A stretch of 64,000 nt of DNA. Origin: CALJXB01 sp965225935 (GTDB taxonomy: Bacteria > Pseudomonadota > Alphaproteobacteria > Kiloniellales > JAKSDN01). Numbering within the stretch: the first letter of the stretch is position 1; every line of letters starts with the position of its first letter. The notes under the pieces are model-generated. The model did no database searches and was not told the origin of the DNA. It saw only the letters and a program-made list of their open reading frames with translations. Positions 52,500 to 60,859 of this stretch are shown here, piece after piece. Location: positions 992,001 to 1,056,000 of the forward strand of contig CBDDCC010000023.1 in NCBI GenBank assembly GCA_965225935.1, read 5' to 3'. Made by a program: the position numbers and the translations under genes.

Positions 52500-52857
52500 C
52501 CGGGCCGCCGGGGTCTCGCCATGGAGCCCATCGATTAGGACTGTGCCGACAGGTAGGTGTTGTTCCATTGGCATGACGCCGCTCTCTCGAAAGCAGCAAT
52601 ACAATGCGGTACAAGCCGTTGCCTGGTTACCGTTCACGCTTGGGTTAGATCCGGCTGGCGAGCGGGCAGAGTTCGGGCGCTAAGGGAGCCTGGAACGCGC
52701 GGGCTCAAGAGGTCCCGGTTCTTTCCCAGATCTGGCGTTTCAGTTCGCTGATCCGTCGAAGCAGCGCGGGTGGGAGCGCCGAGCCGGTTTGCCCGCCGTG
52801 GAGCGAATTGCGCCAGCGATTGGGTCGCTGGGCCGCAACGCGGCTGGGCGCTGCTCG
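52500..52857 (+). other. Gene-free stretch between the ABC operon and the flavoprotein gene
   Basis: I see no supported gene, tRNA or strong terminator. A minus-strand piece around 52725-52790 can be read as LLRRISELKRQIWERTGT, a helix-like fragment that stops soon, perhaps decayed coding DNA. No copy of the tRNA-Ser 3' end is visible, so this is not an obvious island end. Confidence 0.45.
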
Positions 52858-55272
52858 TCAGAGCCGCATTCTCTCCCCCTCGGGGTCGTAGGGGCTGTCG
52901 GGGACGATGGCGACATCGCGTTCCCTGCCGACGATGTGTGCGGTCAGCCCGGAGCCCGCCTCGGCGTGCTCCACGTCCACCAGGGCCATGGCCAGGCTCT
53001 TGCCAAGGTGGTGGCCGTAGCCGCCGGAGGTGATGTAGCCGACCCGCTTGCCGCCCCGCCAGAGCGGCTCGTAGCCGGAGGCGTCGGCGTCGTCCGCGTC
53101 CACCTCCAGGGTGACCAGCCTCTGGGGTGCCGTGTTCTGCTCCTTCTCCTTCAGGGCCGCCGCCTTGCCGACGAAGTCCGGCTTGGCGAAATCGATCCAG
53201 CGGTCCATGCGGGTCATGCCGGGCGTGTAGGCCTGCATGAACTCGGCGTTCCATACGCCGAAGCTCTTCTCGAGCCGCAGGGAGTTCATGGCGTAGAAGC
53301 CGAACTCCCGAATGCCGTGGTCACTGCCGGCCTCCAGCAGCGTGTCCCGCAGGGTGATGTGCTCGGCCGGCGAGCAGTTGATCTCGTAGCCGAGCTCGCC
53401 GCAGACCGAGAGCCGCCCGACCCGGGCCCGAAGCAGCCCGACGTCCATCTCCCGGCAGGCGAGGAAAGGCATGGCCTGGTGGCTGACGTCCGCGTTGGTG
53501 AGCGACTCCAGGACCGTGCGCGACTTCGGTCCGGCGAGGCCGAAGCCGACCATCCGGTCGGAGATGTCGCGTACCGTGACGCCCTCCTCCAGGTGGTCGT
53601 GGAACCAGCGCATGTGCCATTCGCGCAGGTAGTAGCTACCCATGATCCACCAGTTCCCGTCGCCCCAGTTGAAGAGCGTCAGGTCGCCCTTCAGCCGGCC
53701 GCCCGGGGCCAGCATGACGGCGAGACGGGCGCGGCCGGGCTTCGGCAGGCGCGTCGACATCAGGCCGTCGAGCCAGGCGTCGGCGTTCGGACCGGTCACC
53801 TCGTAGCGGGAGAAGCCGGAGATATCGACCAGGCCGACGCCCTCGCGCACGGCCTGGCACTCCTCGGCGACGATCGGGAAGGCGTTCGAGCGCTTCAGGG
53901 TCGGCGTCTCCTGGAATCCCTCCGGCGCGAAGACCAGCGGCACCTCGAGCCCCCAGCTCACCCCCCAGACGGCGCCGGCGCGGTCCATGCCGTCGAAGGC
54001 CGGCGACTTCTTCAGCGGCCGGCCGGCGGGCAGCTGCTCGTTCGGATAGGTCATGACGAAGCGGCGCGAGTAGAACTGGCCCGTCGTCTCCTTGATGTAC
54101 TGCCGGTTGGAGGCGAAGTCGCCGTAGCGGGCGATGTCCATGGGCCAGGCATCGGCCTCGGTCTCGCCGTGGATCATCCATTCGGCAAGCGTCTTGCCGA
54201 CGCCGCCGCCCTGCAGGAAGCCCGCCATCACGCCGCAGGCCAGCCAGTAGTTCCTGAGGCCGCGCACGGGGCCCACCAGCGGGTTGCCGTCGGGCGAGAA
54301 GGTGAAGGCGCCGTTCACCCAGTTCTTGATGCCGACCCGCTCCAGCACCGGATAGCGCTGATAGGCCATCATGAGCTCGTCGGAGATGCGGTCGATGTCC
54401 TCTTGCAGCAGCTCGATGCCGTAGTCCCAGGGCGCGCCGTCGATCTGCCAGTGCTGGTGGTTGATCTCGTAGATGCCGATCAGGACGCCCTTCTGGTCCT
54501 GGCGCATGTAGGTGAAGCCTTCCAGGTCGACCGTCATGGGCACCTCGAAGTCGAGGGCGGCCACCTCTGGGATCGTCTCGGTCACCAGGTAGTGGTGGGC
54601 GAGCGGCGCCAGCGGCAGGTCGAGGCCGGCCATGCGGCCCACCTGCTTCGCCCAGAGGCCGCCCGCGTTGATGACGTGCTCGGCATGGACCGTGTCCTTC
54701 TCGGTGACCAGGTCCCAGGTCCCGTCCGGGCGCTGGTTCAACTCCTCCACCTTGTTGTGCTCGATGACGTCGGCGCCGCGCTGCTTCGCCGCCCGGGCGT
54801 AGGCCTGGACCGTGCCGGTGGTATCGACGTAGCCCTCGCGGTCGGCCCAAAGGCCGCCGATGACGCCCTCGGTGTCCATGATCGGACAGCGCTCCTTGAT
54901 CTCATCGGGCGTCATAAGGTGGCAGTCTTCGATGCCGATGGTCTGGAAGATCCGGTAGGCCGACTGCAGCCACTCCCAGCGCGCCGGCGCCGAGGCGACC
55001 GTGATGCCGCCGGTCATGTGGAGGCCGATGTCCTGGCCCGATTCCTTCTCGATCTCCGACAGGAGGTCGATGGTGTAGGCCTGCAGGGCCGCCATGTTGG
55101 GATCGGCGTTGAGGGCGTGAACGCCGCCCGCCGCGTGCCAGGAGGATCCCGCCGTCAGCACGGAGCGCTCGAGGAGCGCCACGTCCTGCCAGCCGAACTT
55201 CGCCAAATGATAGAGGACGGAGCAGCCCACCACGCCGCCACCGATCACGACCACCCGGTATTGAGATTTCAT
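52858..55272 (-). CDS. FAD-dependent dimethylglycine/sarcosine dehydrogenase-like protein with GcvT domain
   Basis: An 804-residue two-part enzyme. The N-terminal half is a DAO-type oxidase with FAD motif VVVIGGGVVGCSVLYHLAK and 'TAGSSWHAAGG', where the His covalently binds FAD in dimethylglycine and sarcosine dehydrogenases. The C-terminal half is a GcvT/aminomethyltransferase fold ('EGVGLVDISGFSRYEVTGPNADAWLDGLMS', 'CGELGYEINCSPAEHITLRDTLLEAG'), which receives the one-carbon unit on tetrahydrofolate. Likely substrates are N-methylated amino acids; which one is not visible. The VOC gene is 109 bases upstream on the same strand. Confidence 0.9.
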   Translation of the reverse strand: MKSQYRVVVIGGGVVGCSVLYHLAKFGWQDVALLERSVLTAGSSWHAAGGVHALNADPNMAALQAYTIDLLSEIEKESGQDIGLHMTGGITVASAPARWEWLQSAYRIFQTIGIEDCHLMTPDEIKERCPIMDTEGVIGGLWADREGYVDTTGTVQAYARAAKQRGADVIEHNKVEELNQRPDGTWDLVTEKDTVHAEHVINAGGLWAKQVGRMAGLDLPLAPLAHHYLVTETIPEVAALDFEVPMTVDLEGFTYMRQDQKGVLIGIYEINHQHWQIDGAPWDYGIELLQEDIDRISDELMMAYQRYPVLERVGIKNWVNGAFTFSPDGNPLVGPVRGLRNYWLACGVMAGFLQGGGVGKTLAEWMIHGETEADAWPMDIARYGDFASNRQYIKETTGQFYSRRFVMTYPNEQLPAGRPLKKSPAFDGMDRAGAVWGVSWGLEVPLVFAPEGFQETPTLKRSNAFPIVAEECQAVREGVGLVDISGFSRYEVTGPNADAWLDGLMSTRLPKPGRARLAVMLAPGGRLKGDLTLFNWGDGNWWIMGSYYLREWHMRWFHDHLEEGVTVRDISDRMVGFGLAGPKSRTVLESLTNADVSHQAMPFLACREMDVGLLRARVGRLSVCGELGYEINCSPAEHITLRDTLLEAGSDHGIREFGFYAMNSLRLEKSFGVWNAEFMQAYTPGMTRMDRWIDFAKPDFVGKAAALKEKEQNTAPQRLVTLEVDADDADASGYEPLWRGGKRVGYITSGGYGHHLGKSLAMALVDVEHAEAGSGLTAHIVGRERDVAIVPDSPYDPEGERMRL

Positions 55273-55381
55273 GCCCCGCTCCAGTCACCCGCCGGCCGGC
55301 CTCAGCCGTGCCTGGAAAGAGCGCTCATCTTGCCTTTGATTGCTTCCCGTTCCAAGGGAAGGTCACCGAAACGCCGCCCGT

Positions 55382-55777
55382 TCAGCGGCTGCCGGCGGCG
55401 GGCCAGTCGTCGCTGAGGAAACGCTGGAACTCGAGGAGGTGGCCCTCAGGATCGCGGGCGAAAAAGCGATAGATCCGGAACTCGACGCTCTCGCTGGGCG
55501 GCGCCAGGATCTCGACGCCCTGCTCTGCCAGGTGCGCGTGCCAGCCGTCCACGTCCTCGGTGACGAAGGTGAGGGTCACGCCGTCCCGGGACACGCTGTG
55601 GTCCCCCCGGCAGCGGCAGAGGCCGACGAAGGCCTCTCCGGCGACACGGAAGATGCGGCAGCCGCCCTGGTCGATGGCGAGCTCGAGGCCGAGGACGTCG
55701 GCATAGAAGCCGGCACAGGCCGCCAGGTCCCGGCAGTAGACGAAGGTGACCTGCTGGTCGACGGCAGGACGCGGCAT
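55382..55777 (-). CDS. VOC family protein (glyoxalase/bleomycin-resistance fold)
   Basis: A 131-residue protein with the paired beta-alpha-beta-beta-beta units of the vicinal-oxygen-chelate fold: 'QQVTFVYCRDLAACAGFYADVLGLELAIDQGGCRIFRVAGEAFVGLC' and 'VTLTFVTEDVDGWHAHLAEQGVEILAPPSES...RFFARDPEGHLLEFQRFL'. The Glu in LLEFQRF is a usual metal ligand. Members isomerise, open rings or bind small molecules; no specific role can be given. It is probably co-transcribed with the flavoprotein gene and divergent from the reductase-like gene. Confidence 0.85.
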   Translation of the reverse strand: MPRPAVDQQVTFVYCRDLAACAGFYADVLGLELAIDQGGCRIFRVAGEAFVGLCRCRGDHSVSRDGVTLTFVTEDVDGWHAHLAEQGVEILAPPSESVEFRIYRFFARDPEGHLLEFQRFLSDDWPAAGSR

Positions 55778-55908
55778 GGACGAACCCCCTGTTGTGCGGC
55801 GTCACCATAGCGGCCCTCCGGCCGCAGACCAACAGAGACCAACCGTGACAGGCCGAACCTGAATAATGGTATCTTGGGCGCGTGACTGTCGTTCAGGAGC
55901 TCGAAAGC

Positions 55909-56961
55909 ATGGCATTCAACATCCTCGTTCTCGGCGCGTCCTACGGCTCCCTTCTCGGGACCAAGCTGTTGATGGCGGGCCACGACGTGACCTTGGTCTG
56001 CCGCCGGAAGACCGCGGACCTGATCAACTCGGAAGGCACCGTCGTGCGGATCAAGCTGAAGGGCGAGGAGGAACACCGGGCCATCCGCTCGGGCGACCTG
56101 CCCGGGCGCCTCACCGCCTGCGCCCCGCAGGACGTCGTCGTCTCGGGCTACGACCTGGTGGGGCTCGCCATGCAGGAGCCCCAGTACGCGCACCACTCCA
56201 TTCTCACCCTGCTGGTGCGGATCGCCGAGGAGCGCCTACCCTGCCTTTCGGTCATGAACATGCCGCCGCTCACCTTCCTCAAGCGGATACCGGGCATCGA
56301 CACGGACAAATTGGACGCCAGCTACACCAACCCGACGGTCTGGCGCCGCTTCGCCCCGGACCTGATGACGCTCTGCAGTCCCGACCCTCAGGCCTTCCGG
56401 CCGCCGGACGAGAAGGCGAACGTGCTGCACGTGGGCCTGCCGACCAACTTCAAGGCGGCCCGGTTCGATGATCCCAAGGCCAACGAGATCCTCCTGCGGC
56501 TCGAGGACGAAATCGCGGCGGTGCGGCTCGACGGCAAGGACGTGCCCGTTAAGCTGCGGGTCTACGAGTCCCTCTTCGTGCCGCTGGCTAAATGGAGCAT
56601 GCTGCTGACCGGCAACTACCGCTGCATCACGCGGGCCGAGCCCCGGCCGATCCGCGAGGCCGTGCACGGCGATCTGGCGAAATCCGAGGAGATCTATGCC
56701 TTCGTCAACGAGCTGGTGGGGCGCCTGGGGGCCGACCCGGAGGACGCGGTGCCGTTCGACAAGTACGCCAAGGCGGCGGAGAGCCTGTTGAGACCCTCCT
56801 CCGTGGCCCGGGCCGTTGCTGCCGGCGCGCCCTTCATCGAACGGGTCGATGTTTTGGTGCAGCTGATCGCCCGGGACCTGGGCATGTCCAATGGGGACAT
56901 AGACGAGACGGTCAGCATCGTCGACGACCGGCTGGACGCCAACGATCCCCTGCCGGTCTAA
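55909..56961 (+). CDS. Ketopantoate reductase-like (ApbA/PanE family) protein
   Basis: About 350 residues from the ATG at 55909, which has AGGAG nine bases upstream; the GTG nine codons earlier has none. It opens 'MAFNILVLGASYGSLLGTKLLMAGHDVTLVCRRKTADLINSEGTVVRIK', the ApbA/PanE nucleotide-binding pattern, though the glycine motif is GASYGS rather than GxGxxG. A long C-terminal helical domain follows ('VYESLFVPLAKWSMLLTGNYRCI', 'PFDKYAKAAESLLRPSSVARAVAAGAPFIERVDVLVQLIARDLGM'). It is longer than PanE (~300). Probably an NADPH-dependent 2-oxoacid reductase of unknown substrate. The Rid-like gene follows by 83 bases. Confidence 0.78.
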   Translation: MAFNILVLGASYGSLLGTKLLMAGHDVTLVCRRKTADLINSEGTVVRIKLKGEEEHRAIRSGDLPGRLTACAPQDVVVSGYDLVGLAMQEPQYAHHSILTLLVRIAEERLPCLSVMNMPPLTFLKRIPGIDTDKLDASYTNPTVWRRFAPDLMTLCSPDPQAFRPPDEKANVLHVGLPTNFKAARFDDPKANEILLRLEDEIAAVRLDGKDVPVKLRVYESLFVPLAKWSMLLTGNYRCITRAEPRPIREAVHGDLAKSEEIYAFVNELVGRLGADPEDAVPFDKYAKAAESLLRPSSVARAVAAGAPFIERVDVLVQLIARDLGMSNGDIDETVSIVDDRLDANDPLPV

Positions 56962-57044
56962 GGGGGGCGGCCGGCGGAACGGGTCGCCCCGCGGCCGGAG
57001 AAAGGGCTGCGCCGCACTTCCAACCCGAAGAGGGAGATCTTCCG

Positions 57045-57458
57045 ATGGCCACGAAAACCGCCGCCAACAACGAGAACGCGCCCGACCTCGGGTTCGTGTT
57101 CAATTGGGGCGTCAAGATCACGGACTACGACGAGCTGTTTCTGCTCGCCGGGCGTGGCGACGTTGCGCCCGATGGGACAATCAGGAACCCGGGGGATCCG
57201 GTCGCGCAGACGGCAACCATCCTTGCCGAGCAGAAGGACTTCATCGAACGCAGCGGCTACGGCCTGAACGACGTGATCCGCATCGAGTTCACCATGGCGA
57301 AGGAGGTCGACCGGGACCAGCAGAAGGCCATATTCGGCCAGTTCGCAGGCCTTTTCCGGGAGGTCGAGGTGAAGCCGGCGGCCGGCACCCTCCGCGTCGT
57401 CGACCGCTTGGCCTATCCGGGCATGCTGGTCGAGTTCGAGTTCTGGCTGGCGAAGTAG
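57045..57458 (+). CDS. RidA/YjgF-like protein
   Basis: A 137-residue Rid-family protein: 'NWGVKITDYDELFLLAGRGDVAPDGTIRNPGDPVAQTATILAEQKDFIERSGYGLNDVIRIEFTMAKEVDRDQQKAIFGQFAGLFREVEVKPAAGTLRVVDRLAYPGMLVEFEFWLA'. In RidA imine deaminases the segment after Pro-Ala carries an Arg (PARxxV) that binds the substrate carboxylate; here it is PAAGTLRV, so that Arg is displaced or absent. The enzyme may therefore be another Rid subfamily. It follows the reductase-like gene and could handle an unstable enamine or imine. Confidence 0.82.
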   Translation: MATKTAANNENAPDLGFVFNWGVKITDYDELFLLAGRGDVAPDGTIRNPGDPVAQTATILAEQKDFIERSGYGLNDVIRIEFTMAKEVDRDQQKAIFGQFAGLFREVEVKPAAGTLRVVDRLAYPGMLVEFEFWLAK

Positions 57459-57548
57459 GCCCGGTCTGGGGCCGTGCTCTCCGCCGCGTCTGGGGCGGCC
57501 ATAGGGCGTGGGTGCCGGTTTCGCGTTGCTTGAGCAGGGCTGATCGAA

Positions 57549-58355
57549 TCAAGCAGCCGGGGAGTACAGCCGAACCGGGTCCGAAAAACCTTTCAGCGTC
57601 TCGGATCCCGTGGCCTCGAACGCCAGGTCGGAACCGCTGCACGCATCCTTGAGCGCATGGGACACGAGAATGTCGTCCGCTTGGGCGAGATCGCAAATTC
57701 GTGCCGCGATCTGCACCGCCGCGCCGAAGAGGTCGTCGCTCTCCGCCACCGGCTCTCCGGCGTGTATGCCGATCCTGACGCGGATCGGAGTCTCGCTGCT
57801 CTCGTTGTAGGACGAGAGCTCCTCCTGAATTCGCATGGCGCAGGCGACCGAATCCGGCGCATCGTCGAATGACGCCATGATGCCGTCGCCCAGGTGCTTC
57901 ACCTCGGACCCGCTGTGGCGCTCCAGGCATCGCCGGACGATGGCATCGTGGGCTCTCACCAGTTCCAGCGACATCGCATCGCCCAATCGCGCTGTCATCT
58001 CGGTGGAGCCGACCATGTCGGTGAACATGATGGCGCGGAAGGCGGAGTCGTCGATCGGTTCGGTTTTCGCCGTTGGCGGGTCCTGTATGCGGCCGAGGAA
58101 GGCCTCGACGGCGGACAGGTCCACGGCGATCATCTCGTTGGCCACGTGTCCGTGGGCCTCCGCATGGACCCGGTCGGCCGTCTCCTTGTCGGGCGCATCG
58201 ACGAGGCAGAACGTCGTCTGGCGTTCGGCGTCGTACCAGTAGGTCAGGAACTTCACGCCGTACTGGTCCTGGATTTCCAGGTCCTTGACGTGCAGCTTGG
58301 CGACTTCTTCGGCCGAGAACGTGACCACGTCGTGACGGTCCAGGAAGATCGGCAT
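57549..58355 (-). CDS. DUF4242 (SCO4226-like) - class III adenylate/guanylate cyclase fusion
   Basis: A 268-residue two-domain protein. Residues ~1-80 are DUF4242 ('MPIFLDRHDVVTFSAEEVAKLHVKDLEIQDQYGVKFLTYWYDAERQTTFCLVDAPDKETADRVHAEAHGHVANEMIAVD'), a small fold whose Streptomyces member SCO4226 binds nickel. Residues ~105-265 are a class III cyclase catalytic domain with the metal-binding Asp113 in MFTDMVGSTEMTARLGD and Asp157 in VKHLGDGIMASF, then 'VRIGIHAGEPVAESDDLFGAAVQIAARICDLA'. The C-terminus is the usual end of the catalytic domain. It may make cAMP in response to a metal or small ligand; that link is inference. Confidence 0.85.
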   Translation of the reverse strand: MPIFLDRHDVVTFSAEEVAKLHVKDLEIQDQYGVKFLTYWYDAERQTTFCLVDAPDKETADRVHAEAHGHVANEMIAVDLSAVEAFLGRIQDPPTAKTEPIDDSAFRAIMFTDMVGSTEMTARLGDAMSLELVRAHDAIVRRCLERHSGSEVKHLGDGIMASFDDAPDSVACAMRIQEELSSYNESSETPIRVRIGIHAGEPVAESDDLFGAAVQIAARICDLAQADDILVSHALKDACSGSDLAFEATGSETLKGFSDPVRLYSPAA

Positions 58356-58385
58356 CGCTCAGCTCCTCTTCGGTCCGGCAAGATA

Positions 58386-60701
58386 CTAGCGCGTCGGCGC
58401 CTGGCCCTGGGCGGTTTTTTCCGCTTCCTCGGCGGCGATGGCGGCGGCGCCGGCGGCGTCGGCCAGGCGCTTCTCCTCCTCCGGCGAGAGGTTCGCGTCC
58501 GTCGGCAGCTCCACGGTCACCTTGCGGTGGGCGAACTCGATGCCGTTCTCGTGGAAGGCCTTCTGCACCCGGTTGTAGAGTTCCTTGCGGATCGAAAACT
58601 GGGTCCCCGGCTTGCTCATGAACTTGCCGCGCACGATGATCGCGGAATCCTCGATGGCCTTCACGCCCTGGCTCTTGAAGGGCTCAAGGAAATCGGGGCC
58701 GAGCAGGGGGTTCTCCAGCATCTCCGCGCCGATCTGCTTGAAGATCTTCTTGATCTTGTTGATGTCGGTGTCGGTGGGCACGCGGAATTCCATCTTCACG
58801 ATGACCCAGTCGCGGCTGAAGTTCGTCAGGTGCTGGATCTCGCCGTAGGGCACGGTGTGGACGGGTCCGAGGTGGTGGCGCAGGACCAGGGAGCGGGGGT
58901 TGATGCCCTCGACCGTGCCCTTGACGCTGCCGATGTCCACGTACTCGCCCTTGCGGAAGGCGTCGTCCATCAGGAAGAAGAGGCCCGAGACCACGTCGCG
59001 CACAAGGGTTTGCGCCCCGAAGCCGACGGCAAGCCCGATCACGCCCGCACCGGCCAACAGCGGGCCGATGTCGACGCCGAGGGAGGACAGCAGGATCATC
59101 ACCACGATGACGGCGAGCGTGATCTGGATGAAACGCATGACCAGCGGCATGACCGTCTCGAGGCGCGTGGCGCCCGAATGGCCGCCCTCGTCGCCACCTT
59201 CGCCCTCCTCGTCCTCGGCCGGCAGGTAGCCGGACAGCGCCGCCTTGATCGCGCCCCAGGCGACGTAGGCGACCAGCAGGGTCAGCGCGATGTCGACGAT
59301 GGCCCGCATCAGCTCCTCGCCGAAGCTGTTCCGGCCGAGGGCGAAGAAGTTCACCCCCCAAACCTCGCCCAGCAGGAAGATCGCCAGGATCACCAGCAGG
59401 ATGCGGGCGGCGCGCTTGAAGACGGGCATCGCGCCCGCGGTCTTGCGGCGCTCGCTCGTCTTCTCGACCGGGAAGAAGTGATCGAGCAGCGATCTCAGGA
59501 GATAGTCGGCGGCCGGCAGCAGCACCACGATCAGCAGGCTGAGCAGGCCGGGATAGGCCGCCGCCGACGTCCCGACCACGCCCTTGTAGAGATTCAGAGC
59601 GTAGATCACGAGCACATAGACGATAAAGACGGCGTACCAGAGGGACGCCAGCACCGCCAGCAGCCGCTGGCCGTGACCCTCGCTGCCGACCTGCGACAGC
59701 AGCGCCGCGGCGATGGGCTTGCGCAGGCTCAGGGCGCCGGCGACAAGGAGAACCACCACGACGGCGCCGACCAGGTTCAAGAGGAGCGCGTGCAGCACCG
59801 GGGATACCCCGAGCCGCAGCATGAGGGCGCAGGCCAGAAGGCCGAACGCGGTCACTGTCGCGACCGTGACGATCCAGCGGTGGACCCGGAGAGCCGCTTC
59901 GTCGTCGAAGGGCGCGATCCGCAGGTCGCCGGATTGGGGCGCGAAGAAGAATCGCGAAACGGCCGAGGTGACGCGCATGACGAGAACCGTCGCCAGCAGG
60001 GCGATCATGACCAGTCGCGACGGCTCGTGGCCATGGTAGAATAGGAAGAAGAGGATCAGAAGCGCCACGGCGAAGACGGCGACCCCGATGAGATCGAGGC
60101 ACAGCCTGGCCAGGGAGCGGCCGAGCCGCTGCAGCGGGTCGCCGGCCGCCGGCAGGACCAGCCCGTCATAGATGCGCCTGACGCCCCGGCGATATCCGCG
60201 TTCCGCGACGTAGGCCAAGGCCGCGATGACGATGAGAAAGCCGAGGACGATGAGGGGGTGATAGGGCCCCTTGCCGGCACTCAGCCTATCGTAGAGCAGC
60301 CCCGGTACTGAGGGCAGTTCGCCCAGATGGGAAAGGCGCAGGGCCATGCTCTCGCGGAACAGCCTGAACCCCTGGTCGAACTCCTCCATCATCCCGGCCT
60401 GCTGGACGTCCGTGGCCGCCTGCTCGCGCAGGTAGGACATGATCATCGCCCGGACCTGCTCGTCGGAGAGGCGCGACAGCAGCTCCGCGCGCTCCTCGCC
60501 GGTCAGTTGGGAGAGATCGATGTCGGTCGCGGGCGCCGGCTCCGGGGTCTGCGCCCGGCCGGCGGACAGGCCGGCCAGCAGGACCAGCAAGCCGGCAACG
60601 AGGAAGAACACGAAACGGCGGAGGACCGGCGCGGGACGCGGGCACCACGCAGCCTGCCCAGGCGCCACCGTGGGATGGCGGGAAAGCGGTACGCCGGCCA
60701 T
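58386..60701 (-). CDS. Large MscS-type mechanosensitive channel
   Basis: A 771-residue inner-membrane protein from the ATG at 60701 (GAAGGGGGGA just upstream). It has an N-terminal signal or first helix (VLRRFVFFLVAGLLVLLAGLSAG), a periplasmic segment, about ten membrane helices, then the MscS pore and vestibule: 'LLAGAGVIGLAVGFGAQTLVRDVVSGLFFLMDDAFRKGEYVDIGSVKGTVEGINPRSLVLRHHLGPVHTVPYGEI'. The tail 'NLSPEEEKRLADAAGAAAIAAEEAEKTAQ' is a short helix. It resembles YbdG/MscM-class channels. The frame is open far upstream over the TPR gene, but that part is an antisense shadow. Confidence 0.9.
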   Translation of the reverse strand: MAGVPLSRHPTVAPGQAAWCPRPAPVLRRFVFFLVAGLLVLLAGLSAGRAQTPEPAPATDIDLSQLTGEERAELLSRLSDEQVRAMIMSYLREQAATDVQQAGMMEEFDQGFRLFRESMALRLSHLGELPSVPGLLYDRLSAGKGPYHPLIVLGFLIVIAALAYVAERGYRRGVRRIYDGLVLPAAGDPLQRLGRSLARLCLDLIGVAVFAVALLILFFLFYHGHEPSRLVMIALLATVLVMRVTSAVSRFFFAPQSGDLRIAPFDDEAALRVHRWIVTVATVTAFGLLACALMLRLGVSPVLHALLLNLVGAVVVVLLVAGALSLRKPIAAALLSQVGSEGHGQRLLAVLASLWYAVFIVYVLVIYALNLYKGVVGTSAAAYPGLLSLLIVVLLPAADYLLRSLLDHFFPVEKTSERRKTAGAMPVFKRAARILLVILAIFLLGEVWGVNFFALGRNSFGEELMRAIVDIALTLLVAYVAWGAIKAALSGYLPAEDEEGEGGDEGGHSGATRLETVMPLVMRFIQITLAVIVVMILLSSLGVDIGPLLAGAGVIGLAVGFGAQTLVRDVVSGLFFLMDDAFRKGEYVDIGSVKGTVEGINPRSLVLRHHLGPVHTVPYGEIQHLTNFSRDWVIVKMEFRVPTDTDINKIKKIFKQIGAEMLENPLLGPDFLEPFKSQGVKAIEDSAIIVRGKFMSKPGTQFSIRKELYNRVQKAFHENGIEFAHRKVTVELPTDANLSPEEEKRLADAAGAAAIAAEEAEKTAQGQAPTR

Positions 60702-60859
60702 GACTTTGATCCCCCCTTCGACCGCAGCGAAGCCCCAGCCTCCGCCACGGTCCAGTATGATCGCCTCTCCAGGGACAATTGCAAGGCCGTAGGGCGGCGG
60801 TGCCCGGTCCGCCCCTGGGTTCAACCCGCCCCTGGGTCCGGTCCGATTAACGCGCGGCC

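Noticed and set aside
52789..55416. An 875-residue open frame on the plus strand opposite the flavoprotein gene
   Set aside because: It mirrors the codon bias of the true gene and has no recognisable family.
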